Source: Siderastrea radians | Lineage: Eukaryota > Cnidaria > Anthozoa > Scleractinia > Rhizangiidae | Assembly: GCA_964017195.1 (NCBI GenBank) | Contig: OZ024888.1 | Span: 13,905,201 to 13,969,200 of the forward strand | Direction of reading: 5' to 3' | DNA: 64,000 nt | Shown here: positions 49,507 to 62,480 of the stretch, in pieces | Layout: every line of letters starts with the position of its first letter | How positions within the stretch are numbered: position 1 is the stretch's first letter | Notes under the pieces: generated by a model | The model's input: the letters and a program-made list of their open reading frames with translations, nothing else | Databases searched by the model: none | Told to the model about the DNA's origin: nothing | Program-made: the position numbers and the translations under genes

Positions 49507-51166
49507 TCACAACAGCTCCTGTTTCATTTCTTTAACGTCACACAATAGTTCATAAATGCTGTAGGAATCGTCCGGCTGTTCGTGCTTGACGGGCGTCTGC
49601 GTACCGTGTGTTCTTTTATGTACCTTTAGATTACCTGCGCGAGTAAAACACTTGCCACACTGGCTGCATTCAAAAGGTTTCTCTCCACTGTGGGTTCTTT
49701 GATGTGCCTTTAGATTACCTGCTTGCGAAAAGTATTTACCACACTGATCGCATTCGAAAGGTTTCTCTCCACTGTGTGTTCTTTTATGTACCTTTAAACT
49801 AATTGCGCGAGTAAAACAGTTGCCACACTGATTGTTCTTTTGTGTCGCTTTAGTTCACTTGCTACAGAAAAACATTTGCCACACTGGTCGCATTCAAAAT
49901 GTTTCTCTCCACTGTGCATTCTTTCATGTTGCTTTACAGTGCTTGCATGAGAAAAGCATTTACCACACTTATCACATTGAAAAGGTTTCTCTCCACTGTG
50001 AATTCGCTTATGATACTTCAGGCTTCTTGATCTACTGAAACATTTGCCACACTGATCACATTCAAAAGGTTTTTCTCCACTGTGGGTTCTTTGATGTGTC
50101 CTTAGATTACCTCCTTGCGAAAAGCATTTACCGCACTGTTTACATTCAAAAGGTTTCTCTCCACTGTGTGTTCTTTTATGTAGCTTTAGTTTACTTGCTA
50201 CGAAAAAACATTTACCACACTGGTCACATTCAAAGGGTTTCTCTCCACTGTGGGTTCTTTGATGTGTCCTTAGATTACCTGCTTCCGAAAAGCATTTACC
50301 ACACTGATTGCATTCATAAGGTTTCTCTCCACTGTGTGTTCTTTTATGTCGCTTTAGACCACTTGCTACCGAAAAACATTTACCACACTGGTCACATTCA
50401 AAGGGTTTCTCTCCACTGTGGGTTCTTTGATGTGTCCTTAGATTACCTGCTTCCGAAAAGCATTTACCACACTGGTTGCATTCAAAGGGTTGTCTCCCCT
50501 GTGCATTCTTTCATGTTGCTTTACAGTGCTTGCATGAGAGAAGCATTTACCACACTTATCACATTGAAAAGGTTTCTCTCCACTGCGTGTCCGCTTATGA
50601 AACTTTAGGCTTCTTGATCCACTGAAACACTTGCCACACTGATCACATTGAAAAGGTTTCTCTCCACTGTGTGTTCTTTTATGTAGCTTTAGATTGTTTG
50701 CTACAGAAAAGCATTTACCACACTTATTGCATTTAAAGGGTTTTTCTCCACTGTGCATTCTTTCATGTTGCTTTGCAGTGCTTGCATGAGAAAAGCATTT
50801 ACTACACTTATCACATTGAAAAGGTTTCTCTCCACTGTGAGTTCGCTTATGACACTTTAGGCTTCTTGATCCACTGAAACACTTGCCACACTGATCACAT
50901 TTAAAAGGTTTCTCTCCACTGTGTATTCGCCTATGATTCCTTAGAGTTTCTAATCGAGAGAAACGTGTGCCACACTGATCACATTCAAAAGGTTTCTCTC
51001 CACTGTGTATTCTTTTTTTATTCTTGCCATCCTGATCACTTTCAACAGGATTCTTTCTACTCTTTGTTTTCTTAAATCGTTGTAGATTTTCTGATTTCTC
51101 TACAGAATGAGTTGTTTTTTGTTCTTTTCGACTGCTGGTAATGTCCTCTGTGTAGTTTGCTGCCAT
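49507..51166 (-). pseudogene. Poly-C2H2 zinc-finger gene, frameshifted
   Basis: A host-type KRAB-less zinc-finger gene. The start at 51,166 gives a charged leader of about 50 residues, then tandem 28-residue fingers with HSGEKPF linkers (FECDQCGTRFSRLETLRNHR and so on). About 16 fingers can be followed down to about 49,620. A conserved-looking C-terminal tail ([20 protein letters not shown]) ends at TGA 49,507-49,509. Two lesions break the frame: a 1-base loss in the linker at about 50,495, after finger 6, and a deletion of about 50 bases at about 49,832. The last His of finger 5 is Arg. It may be a recent pseudogene, or sequencing error in an 84-bp tandem repeat. Confidence 0.75.
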
Positions 51167-53299
51167 TGTTCAAATCTGTAGATTAACAGTGATCACAAAT
51201 GGTACGTGTTCCCTCAGCCTGAAGAGAGAAAATGATTTCTCTACTTGACTTGGAATGTAGAAGCAGAAATTATTCCCATTCAGTGGATGCTTACTTACGT
51301 ACCTCACCTATGCGCCTACAGAGTCTTACAACTTCACTGCAGAGTTAATTCTCTGATTTTTTGGAAGTACAGTTTAACCAGTGCTACACGGCACATCAAA
51401 CTAGTTCCAGTACCACCAGTACCACGTGCAGCCCTGGAGTGAAAATCCAAGCTCCCAGTGGGAGACTGGGATTCAAAAAGGCTGAACACAGATGGGCAGA
51501 GATTTCAGAGAGATGTAACATTTCAAAGGTTGTTTACCGTTTACTAGGGGAAGCCCGTTGGTCTACGGTTTGTACAAATGGTAAGCAAAACCTCCTGAAT
51601 GGAAAATTCCGTTCGCTATTAGCATATACCATTTGCGGAGTTCATTCTAATTTACAGAGAGTCTGGAACTAGTTTGACTTTTGGCGAAGAACCTTGAACT
51701 GGTAGAAAAAACGTAAATGGAACACAATTTTCCTCTCGAGAATTCGGTTTGGGAATTTTGGGCTACCTTTTAAAACATCCCGTTTTCTCCGGAAACTTTA
51801 TGTTTGGGGAGCGGAAATTAGTCTTTTCATCGACATTCCAACCGAAATTTCCAGATTTTTTGGGTGAATGGAAAACAATTACTATCTTACCGAGGTATTC
51901 GTCCCCTTCCCCACCCCTCCACAGCAACTAAAACATGTTTTAGGTACACTGAGTGTCCCCATTATCAGCCTTATTGGGCTTGGAATCTTAAAACATAAAT
52001 TGTTCATACAAAGATCTATTTATGGTTGTCTTTTTTTTTTTTGCTTATATTGGAAAATATTCTGAATACCAGTCACTGAAAAAGTTTTACCGCATAGAAC
52101 AGAAATGAGAAATAAGAAATAACATGGGAAACGGGGCTCAAATATTTTTTCACTATGCAACCACAGGCAAGTCCATGAACCACAAAAAGTGACAAATTCA
52201 AAATTCTGTAATCATTTCTCATTAATAACAAGTGTTGCAATTTGCATGTGACCTTTGTATCGATTTTAAACAATGAATAATTTGAGAATTTGAACCCATT
52301 AGATAACGTGGTCTTTGAGAGTTTGGAACACTGGAACCCCACATAGCAAAGTGCACAGGAACTGGCAAAATACATTTGTTATAACAAGGGTTTGCTATAT
52401 TGGGGTTCTTTTCCATACATTTTACTATTACTATATTGAGCTGAAGAATATTATTTGTTACAGTGGGGTCTTCATTATATGGGAGTTCATGTTCTCATTT
52501 ACAAATGTTATGATTTGTTGAAGAGTGCCACCCTCAAATAAACACCATCCCCAAAAGTAGGACTCTGATTATAAGGCTCGTGTACTCTAGAAGTTGAAAA
52601 TGAAGAAATATTCAAATGATGGTGTTTGTTATAGATGGGGTTCAAATATTTGTTCACAGCAAAAATCTTCTGAACCACAGGCAGCCCAAGTCCATGAACC
52701 ACAAAAGTGACCAATTCAAAATTCTGTAATCATTTCTCAGTAATACAAGTGTTGCAATTTGCACATGACCTCTGTATCCATTTTAAACAATTAAGAATTT
52801 GAGAATTTGTACCCATTAGATAACATGGTCTTTGAGAGTTTGGAACACTGGAACCCCACATAACAAAGTGCATAGGAACTGGCAAAATATGATTGTAACA
52901 ACAAGGGTTTGCTGTATTGGGGTTCTGTTCCCGGCATATATTACACTATCACTATTTTGGGCTGAAGAATATTATTCCTTACAGTGGGGTCTTCATTATA
53001 TGGGAGTTCATTATATCAAAGTTCCACTGTACATGGAAAGCAAAGTTTTCTCTTCAATTCAGCTGGATGAACAAAATGGGCTCACCATTTTTGTACACTG
53101 TTGCCATGAAAAAAAGCAGAAATTTATGACAGCCAACCCCCCCCCAACCCCAAGCAAAAACACACGCTCAATGTATCGTATTTTCTCGATTATACGGTGG
53201 GGCGTTTATTTAAAACTCAGCCTCGCAGACCTGGCGTTTATTCAAACCCGACGTTTATTGAGTGCATTTTTCAACCATTTATGTTTATCTTAGGTTTAT
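51167..53299. other. Intergenic with duplicated repeat blocks
   Basis: No gene was recognised. Two blocks, about 52,150-52,490 and 52,680-53,020, share long stretches (GTCTTTGAGAGTTTGGAACA, GGGGTCTTCATTATATGGGA), a direct duplication about 530 bp apart. Confidence 0.6.
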
Positions 53300-56200
53300 C
53301 CCTTGTAAAATGGCTACCGGGATCCCGGCGGGATCCCGCCAAGAATCCCGCTTCCTACCGGGATCTTGCCGGGAAATGAAAAATCTTGCCGGGAAACGGA
53401 ATTTCCCCGCCGGGATTCTAACGGGATCTTGGCAAGAAAAAATCTTGGCCGGGATCTTGGCAAGAATCCCGGCGAGAGTTTCGGTCCCCGGCGTGATCTT
53501 GCCAAGACATCGGTGATCCCGCCAAGACAACCGTAATCTCGGCAAGACAGCTACGATCTTGGCAAGATGCGCAGATTCAAAACTGACCATGATGAGACTT
53601 CAGAAAAAATATTACAAGTTGTGGTATGTAAAGCCCGAGCAAACTTTAGCGAGGTCTGTTGCAACTGATATTTTTATCAGAGTGCGTTTCAAACAGCGAT
53701 CTTGTGTGGCTCGTTATGTTGATGAATAAAAAATAGGGCGATCATCGTGCGGGAGTTCGCGCTGGCACGTTGTGCGAGATTGTAAAGACGATGGTCATTA
53801 ATCCCGAACTCTATTAATCTTCAAAAGTTTATAATCTTCAAACGGGATTAAAGTGACAATTAACGCAGTGCTGTATCCGTAAGGAGAATCATTCCGGGTT
53901 CTCGATATAACTGAAAATATTAAACAATCGACGAAGAACAATGTTAACGGTTGTCCGGTTTTGTAGCTTTGCCGCTACGCGCGACATCTACCAAAATAAC
54001 AACGATCAGAAACGCTGCTGGCTCTGATCGGCTCTGTTTTACAAGTCATTTCATTTTATCAGACCACTGATGTCTATTTGTTGTCACTTAAGCTTACCTT
54101 TTATGCAGAGGACTTCGTTTTCGCATCCCTGTATTTTGAATGACTACTTCTGTCTAGGTGATGTCATGCCATCTCTTTGTTGGACTTTCTTTATAAGCCA
54201 CCACGGAAGAGTTAAGCAAGGGTTTTTAAATATACTGTTTCAGGACTACTATGTTGTCGTTCTGAATTTAACTTTTTTCGCTGCTTGCCGGCCATGTGCC
54301 TAATACCGTAGTCGCGCCAAAAAATCCCGCCTTGACTCCCGCCATTGCGTTAATGGAACAATGTGATTGGTTGATTCAATCACGCCATTGGCGAGCGCTG
54401 CTCGCGTAATCCAAAAAATGCGAGAACTTTTCCACAAAACAAGTTGAAAATGGCTTCTTTTTATTGTATGTACAGGAGAAAATTGAAACGTTTAACTTAT
54501 TATTTTTACCGAAAACAACATGGTTCTGTCAAGTTTGAAGCAAGAGAACGTTTTGCAAGAAACTCAAGAAACTGTTGTCAACGAGAGAACGGCCGGCATG
54601 CTAAACCCAGCTAAACATGCCACACTAAAGTGTACTGAGAATGAACATAAACAAAGGATGAGTAGATATTGTGGACAAAGCTACATTTGAGGAATGAACA
54701 ATCGAGTTAAATGCTTTCAAAAATTTCCAAAGGACGTCTATAGTCTCTACAGCTTACTAATTTGCCGCGATGGAAGCCGCTTAACTCAACTGGGTTTCTT
54801 TCCTTCGACGAGTCTGGTCGCTCCAAGCATTCAACATGTGAGGAAAAGGTCAGTGAGTTTCACTTTTATATTTCACTCAAAAGCGTCAGCGTGTACTGCT
54901 TTTCGTTGCCTTCTGTTTTTGTTTTTCGCTGAAAGAACCCTTTTAGATGTCGTCGACTGTTAACCTTTAATTTATTTTAATTGGTGATGTTGATTTCAGT
55001 CAAGTGAACTGACCATTGGCGGGACTTTCACAGAAAGAGGTTCCTTTGTGAGAAAAAATCCACACTGAAAAAAAGCTTGACTTACCTATAAAAATGTGTG
55101 AGGATGGTATAAATAAACTTACTTACCGGTAACTAATTTGCTCTTAGACATTACTTAAGCATTCATTTTGTGAGTTCAAAAAGTAAGCTTAATTTTCGCC
55201 GTCTTCTCCAGATTTGCGTAAACTTGACACAATTTACCCCGATAGCGAACAGAACAGCCAGGTGACAAGTCTGACAAATTTCAGAATTTGCGGCAAGTTG
55301 CAGAATCTAATACTGAAAATGGTTCCTTGTTAAATGGTTTTAGATGCAAAACAACAACAACAATATATAAACAATTTGCGATCGACAATTTCACGAGCTT
55401 TAAACTACATGACAAAAAAATCGTGACTTGCGTGACCACAGTTTGGCGAGCAGCCAATTTCTGCAAGACGAGAAGACGCCACAAAACAAACACTTTATTT
55501 TTACATTGTCATTTTTCTTGTTCAGTTTCTTTACTCGAACCTTTAAGGAAAATAAAAAAGGTTCGAGGTATTTGAAGGTTTGTCACTTATCCAGGACAAA
55601 ATTCTGAAGGAAATGTTGTGAAGAGAAAAAAGCGTTCACCTCGAGTTATAAAGTTGGCGGGAGGTTCGATTAACTGAGGCTTCAAGTTACCGGGAAGTAT
55701 AGTTTGTTTGTAACCCCTTGAATTCTATTTTTCTTTGTTCGGTGTCGTCAGTTTCACCTTTTTATTCTCCATAACGTGTTCTCCTTTTGTATTCTTTTCC
55801 AAGGCGAATAGTTGAGGAAGAACTACGCAAGATAAATTCCATAACAAATTGAGACAGTCTAATTAGATGTACATAGTTTTCATTTAAAAAGTCCTCGCAC
55901 ATTCTGTTTTCAGTTGAACTATCCAAAATAAAGCACAAAGACAAAGGAAAATAATGGGATTATTTACTAGATACAATTTATTGGATTCTTAGGGTTATAC
56001 AAAAACAGATGGTCATCCCTGTTCATCCCTGCAGATCATATTTCAGTGTTTACATTTATACACAAGTTGAAGCGCAATGCAAGCGGCGCAGATGTTTTCA
56101 ACAAATTCCCCACATTTGCTAGTATTTGGCGATTTAATTTGTGTTTTGCATAAGCTTCGCCCAATTACAGACCCTGCATGTATGTTCAGGCAGAACGCGT

Positions 56201-57560
56201 CAACAAAATTTAATACACTTACGTCTATTAAAGAGAGAGTAATCTTGAAATAACGATGTAGATTAACCTTAAATCTGAAACGGTGTGCATGTTATAAAAT
56301 AAAACCCAAGCCTTTCCACCTGTCTCCTCCAATGGGGCGGTTCTGTGAAATTCTGAATACTTTGGAGTACCAAACAATATTTGTTCCTCTGATGACAATT
56401 GTAAAAGGTGCTTCGCAAAACTGCGTTGCCAGATACTTCAGATTTCACACGTTTCTTTCACTCAGCATTTAAATTTCCACTGACAAATTCTATCCAGCAC
56501 ACTGTACCTTTCTTAGATGATCATGAACAAGCCTGAGTTTCTGCACGGCCGCTATTCCATGCTTTGTCTTGACTACAAATAAATCGATCTCTCTGAACCG
56601 CGAACACATATAGTTTACATTTGAGAGTATAAAATGCAAGTGCGAACAAACACAAAAATGCTCAAAACACCATCAAACTCTTCCTGTTCGTTGGTTATTC
56701 TCCTGCAGATGCTACGGATTTCACAGCAAATAAATAAGAAAGACACTTGCCTCCTTCCACCAGCAACGCTCCTGGCACCACGAGGCTTTCATGTGGAACG
56801 TGGAAATCAATCAACAACGTTAAAGTAACATCACATGCACGTGAACTATTCTTTGTCTTCTCGTTATTGTCACATGGAAATAGTACCACATAAGGGATAA
56901 TTCAATTAAGAAACACGTGCAAGGCTGATAACAATCATGTCAACAATACTTGGGACTGCAATATAGGACATAGTTTTGTCAGCGTCTGCTAGTTTGATTA
57001 ATGTTTTAAATTATGGTTCTCATCGCGAATCCTTTCAAGATTCCAGACAGGACCCCCGGAGATTTTGGCTGCCGGGAAGATTTTGACCGCAAGGAATTTT
57101 GTTTCCCGTCGCAAATCCCGGCAACACTCCCACCGAGATATCCGGTTGCCCGCCAAGAATCCCGGCAAGACTCCCGCCGGGATCCTGCCGAGATTTTGGC
57201 CGCCGGGATCCCGCTTCCCGCCAAGAATCCCGGCAAGATTCCCACCGGGATCCCGCCGAGATTTTGGCCGCCGGGAATCCCGTCTCCCGCCAAGAATCCC
57301 GGCAAGATTCCCGCCGGGATCCCGCCGAGATTTTGGCCGCCGGGAATCCCGCCTCCCGCCAAGAATCCCGGCAAGATTCCCGCCGGGGTCCCGCCGAGAT
57401 TTTGGCCGCCGGGAATCCCGCCTTCCCGCCAAGAATCCCGGTAAGAATCCCGGCGGGAACCGGGAATCCCGGCGGCCAAAATCTCGGCGGGATCCCGGCG
57501 GGAATCTTGACGGGATCTTGGCAAGATCCCGCCAAGATCCCGGTACCATTTTTACAAGGG
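53300..57560 (+). mobile_element. Non-autonomous DNA transposon, copy B (4.26 kb)
   Basis: Same orientation and near-identical sequence to 2,290-6,625, with ends CCCTTGTAAAATGGCTACCG and ...TTTTTACAAGGG. It differs by one fewer 69-bp unit (starts at about 57,151, 57,219, 57,288 and 57,357) and scattered substitutions and small indels. Direct GGGGCGTTTATTT repeats just outside it (53,200 and 57,886) suggest it landed in another repeat. Confidence 0.75.
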
Positions 57561-59236
57561 ATTGAACTAAGATTGAACTAAGATCTGAAAATGTGAAAAA
57601 AATGTAAAATGATGTCACCAACTTTGTCTTCTGTAGTGAATCAGTTAAGTCATTGAGCAAAAAACATCACTGACAGGAACAGTGATGGAACTCTTCTCAA
57701 CGTTACATTTCTTTCTAACACGAAGGAAGTATATAAGCAAACGTACCATGAAAGCTATTTAGAATACGGTGTCAAATTCAAATAAAATTGCACAAAGAGA
57801 ACTACTAGGCAGTTACCATACCTAATCCTGATTAAATATACCCATAAACGCCGGGACCTCAAATAAATGCCAGGACCTCAAATAAATGCCGGGGGCGTTT
57901 ATTTTAAACTCAGCCCTGTAGACCCGGCGTTAATTCGGGTCCGGCGTTTAATGGAGAAAATACAGTACCCAATTACCATTAACTTGATTAAGTGCCTCCC
58001 CCGATAAAGCACCCCATATGAGAGCAAAAGTATTAAAGAGCGTCGCCCTCAACTAAGCACCCCATTCATTCACAACAATGCGGTGCTTAATCAAAGTATC
58101 ATCAGACTGAATTGTTGGAGGAGCCAAACTAAAAAACAAGAATGGTACAACTCAATCTAAACTAGCTTCGGAAATTAATTCTCCTGTATTACAATGTTGT
58201 TCAGTTCAAAGTGGGTATACATTGTGGTTCAATTTTTTTCCTTGGTTCAATTGTTATTTTCCTTTGTTTTTGTGTATAGCAATGTGTGATAATAAAAATA
58301 GAACAAAGAAAAAGAAAAACTGATCCAAGGATAAAATTGAACCACAACATATATTTTATGATTTTTTTTATAACATATGTTATGATTTTGAAGAGCGCCA
58401 CCATCAAATAAACACTGCCCCCGAAGTAGGACTATGAATATAAGGCTGACGTATATACGTACACAGAAGCAGCAGCTTCTTTAGCAAGTATAAGTGTGAT
58501 ATTCTGCAATATGTGAAAAATTTGAAACATTTTTATTTCCTTGGCCTTAGGTTTTGAATAATTTTATATTAAGTTTATTAGTTTAAATGAAAACAGCTAG
58601 TACAAAAACTATGCTAGCTTCTTAACCCTCTTGTGGAGTATAAGAAATTCCAGGGAATTGCAGAAAATAATATTGCAGTTGCATCTGTGATATAACTACA
58701 AATACAAATTTAAGACTTTACATTCAAGTTAAAGATTGGGGCCAGTCAGAGAGATTCTGTGTAACCAAAAATTCAGTGCTTAACACTGAAAGGCCTTGTA
58801 AATAATTACTGAAGTCAGCCCTTAGGCTTGAAGAATGAAATCAATCACTGCACCCTAATCAAACACTTAAAATCTGTGCCTATAACTCAACATTTCACGG
58901 TTTACTATATTATTAATGAACTTGGAGTAAACCCTCATTCTAACCCAGAACTCAGAATGAAACAGACAATCCAATATTAATTTCTGAGTAACGTTTAATG
59001 ACATGTTGAATTGTTTTTCCAACTCTTTGAACAAGGTGACGAATGAATTGGAAAATGAAAACTTATGAAAATTTATGCACGAAAACTCAGCAGGCATGCT
59101 CCTGTGTAATAACTACCGAACGTAAGTAGCCAGGCTGCGGTTGCTTTCATCTCTACATCCTTTGACAGACTTAATTTTGCTGTTGTGCGAGCATACTGAA
59201 GACCATTGATATCATTATTGTAAAAGACGCAAAAAG
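57561..59236. other. Intergenic, no gene recognised
   Basis: AT-rich repeats, including a segment at about 58,390-58,440 related to 52,520-52,570. No supported gene. Confidence 0.45.
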
Positions 59237-59937
59237 CAAGAGGCCATTTCTCCCTCGGAGAGCGAACCCCAAATAGCAAGTAAGTAAGATATAAACAAAG
59301 GAACACTGATTTATGAATTTTTCACTCATAACTCAAGCTTTCGCTACCTGTGCTGGAATAAATCAAGCTGGGATTTTTTTCTTTCGCTCGGTACGATGTT
59401 ATATAAGTTAAAATAAGAATCGACTGTTTATCCTTTCTCTCTTCATTGGTGTGAAGAAACAGTTACCGTTAGCTATATCGTTACATTACCTTCTAAACAC
59501 TTTCTTATGAAGTTCGTCTTACCTGTACGTCGCAAAACAGTCAATATAAAGGCGAGCTGCAAAGTCTTCCAACCACCACACAGGGTACAGAGGAGCGAAG
59601 TTCGAGCAGAACGTTTAGTTTTCTTTGCGAAAGACAACCGACATACTTGCGTTACTCGCGTTACCTAGATTTTTGCCGCAGGTCAAATTACTGTGGGCTC
59701 GACCTGCTGTAAAAATCTAGGTAACGCCAGTAACGCAAGTTCGCAGCAAATTATGTCGGTTGTCTTTCGCAAGGAAAACTAAACGTTCTGCTCGAACTTC
59801 GCTCCTCTGTACCCTGTGACACCATTGCACGGAATGCACAAGCCAGATGAAAGCGATGACAGCAGCCTTTGAACACATTAGAGCCCAGTTTTTTTGCAGT
59901 GTTCTGTCACGCAACGAAACAAACGTTACTCGTTTGT
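59237..59937 (+). repeat. Dispersed repeat, paralogous to 8,252-8,702
   Basis: Matches the left-flank copy in the same orientation, interrupted by the 240-bp foldback element at 59,579-59,818. Confidence 0.65.
59579..59818. mobile_element. Foldback MITE (240 bp)
   Basis: Almost the whole element is one inverted repeat: CACAGGGTACAGAGGAGCGA at the left and its complement at the right, with arms of about 110 bp around a short loop. It is absent from the paralogue at 8,252-8,702. Confidence 0.85.
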
Positions 59938-59972
59938 ACGGCTACTCCATGCATCTTATTCCAGCAGTGCCC

Positions 59973-60052
59973 TACCCTGCTAGCAGTGGTTCCCGGCGAA
60001 TGAGAGGACGACCTCGTCCTCTCGTTCGCCGGGAACCACTGCTCGCAGGGTA
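59973..60052. mobile_element. Short palindromic MITE (80 bp)
   Basis: A hairpin with arms of about 38 bp starting TACCCTGCTAGCAGTGGTTC, nearly perfect to its complement ending CAGGGTA. Confidence 0.75.
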
Positions 60053-61858
60053 GCAGTGCCCATGCCCCCCCCCCCCCCACCCCCGCCGGCCCCCCACGCC
60101 GGGCATTAGCATTTTTGTAATAGAAAAATGGCAAATTCTCGGGAGTGGGGACAAGTAAGTCCGTCAAATGCCCCGGGGTGGGACCGAAAAAGAAAGGCAA
60201 ATGCCCCACCCCCGAGACCATCTAGAAAGCAACACTGCGCAAGATTTAATAAATCATAACGAGTTTCAGCTGTTCGGTTGTTTACCCGTGCGCCCATCCT
60301 TCCTTTGTTCTTTTTCTTTAATGCCACTTATCAATAACACGCCAAATGTGTACATGACAGTTGCTTCTGGTTTACTATTTGGTTCAATTATTCGTTCATT
60401 TATTTGGATCTGACATCCACAATTCATAAGCCGTTTATTTATAAGCTAAGAAGAACTGAAAACACATGAAAACGGCCAAAAGTGTAAAAGATGTACGAAT
60501 GTGATCATGTTGGATGGCTTTAAAATCCATATATTACCTTCGAGGGTGGAAGGGGAATAATGAATCACGAATAATGAGTTAAAACAGTAAATGAATAAGG
60601 AATATTTAGAGCATGAACATTCGGAATAATGAATAACTTAGACCCTTTAAAGCAATAACGAATATCGCAAATGCTGTATGCCCTCGACTCTATAAAATCA
60701 TTATATGGTCGGTGTTTGCGACTATGTGTGAAGGCCAGCTAAAACAGTAGTCTGCAATTCAATTAGGACTCCTGGGTGCAAGAAGTCTTTTCCGGCAAAT
60801 TTCTCATGATTGGTGCGTTTTTTATCAGTATTCGAATGTTTTTATTAACGGACGGACCACTTGACTTCTGCGGGGGAGGAGAGTTGACTGATTTTAATAA
60901 AAAAACATCATGTTGGTATATTTTCACGAGGTGAACACAAATGTCGAAAAAAATTCTTGCCACATACAGTGAGCCTAAAAAAAACAATAGCTGACACACG
61001 TAACGTTATTTGTTCCAGACTGGTGAAAGATGTTTTAACATGAGAAATTAGGATATATATAGTTAGCACAAAAAGTGAGTTGAATTTACAGCAACTAAAA
61101 CACTTTCATGTGCTCCTTAGAATGCCGGAAACTAAACTTTCAAAATTTTCCGGGAGAGCATACCCGAACCGCCCCTAGACACTCTCATCTTCGCCAGACG
61201 TTTTTTTCTAAACCCACTAAATTCTAGATCTGCACCAGGGTTGTGAGTCCCATTTCTTTCACTGGTTCCATGTAAAAAATGGTAAAGGGGCCCTGATTCA
61301 GAGATATTTTATAGTTAGAAAACCTTGAAAAGAGCCAACGTGTATTCAACACGTTTTTCTTTATTTTTTTTGTCTTTATAACACTGCACTTTTCTTTTGA
61401 TTCATTATCTACATATGATATGGAATTAAACAATTTGCAGCCATTTCAAACTTTGTTAGCGATCTCAACATTTATCTCCTATATTTCATTCACAGGAATT
61501 GCACCTGAAGTTGTCAAACAAAATCTGAATAGCAGCTGCACGCAATAATGAGTAAGGAATATCCATAAAAACGTTAAATGAATAATGAATAAGTCAGAAA
61601 AAAAGCGAAAGGAATAATGAATAAGTGAGGCACAATTATTGCCAAAACTTGACCAAAACTTGACGAGGGTTTCAATACACCGGGATCGTCCCGGGCGTGG
61701 GCAAATGTCCTACCCCCGGGCATTGATAAAATTTCAAATGCCCCACCCTCGGGATTTATTAAAAGGTGAACAACTGCCCGACTAATGCTCGGTTGGGGAA
61801 GGGGGTGGGCACCGCTGGAATTGACTGATGCAGGGTTGCGATACGGTTTATGATCTTG
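60053..61858. other. Intergenic with C-rich and AATAATGAATA repeats
   Basis: Contains the GCCCCACCCCCG family (60,060-60,230 and 61,680-61,800) and recurrent GGAATAATGAATAA motifs (about 60,555-60,640 and 61,545-61,625), inverted near 63,490-63,590. No gene was recognised. Confidence 0.5.
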
Positions 61859-62480
61859 CTTTTAAGCCTTTGTAGCTCACTATTCACTGTTTTACTCCAG
61901 TAAAGGTAAGAAGAAATTCCTCAGAACTGTTTTGAAACAGTCCCGTTGGAGGACTGCAAATAACAGAAAAGCAAATACTACACCCATGTTTCATTCGCAA
62001 ACTCTGTTTGGAATTTTAAACTATCTCTCAAGAAATTCAGTTTATTCCAGAATTCTTTTGCGCATATCAGAAACCAATGTTGCCATTTAGATCCCAAGTG
62101 GAATTTCTAGAGTCTTGAGACAAATAGTAAATCACCCAGTTCTCCTGTATACAGCCTCAATGGTTCGTTTCGCTTGCTAAGTAGCTCAGAAAGCAACACT
62201 CTATTTCATCTGGACAAATAGCGTGTGTAACAGGACACATGTCTTCTGAACCAGTTTGGTTGTTTTGATTTCGAGGTTGGGGTTCGTTGGTTATTGTAAA
62301 AACAAACAAACAAACAAACAAACAACCAAAGAACAATTTTTCACAGAAATCTCGCGTTTTTAAAGAAGTCAAGTCACGGGCATGTCTATGTATTGGGGTC
62401 ACGATTCTGGTTAAGTTAACACTCAGAGCATTTTCTCAAACATAAAATGGTCTGAGAACTGCCGGAGGAAAATTTGAAGG
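61859..62480 (+). repeat. Uninterrupted copy of the split repeat (empty site)
   Basis: Joins without a gap the sequences that lie at 16,819-17,148 and 23,222-23,700 in the left flank. A single CATT at 62,084-62,087 marks the pre-insertion site. Confidence 0.75.

Noticed and set aside
49597..51020. Regular 84-bp repeats suggestive of a CRISPR array or minisatellite
   Set aside because: The unit encodes C2H2 fingers with HSGEKP linkers; it is a zinc-finger array.
2290..57560. The two 4.3-kb elements acting as ends of a composite transposon around the Polinton
   Set aside because: They are direct repeats at unrelated distances from the Polinton, which has its own termini and target duplication.
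56998..57660. Equivalent Gly/Pro/Arg ORFs in copy B, including a 220-codon one
   Set aside because: Same repeat artefact as in copy A.
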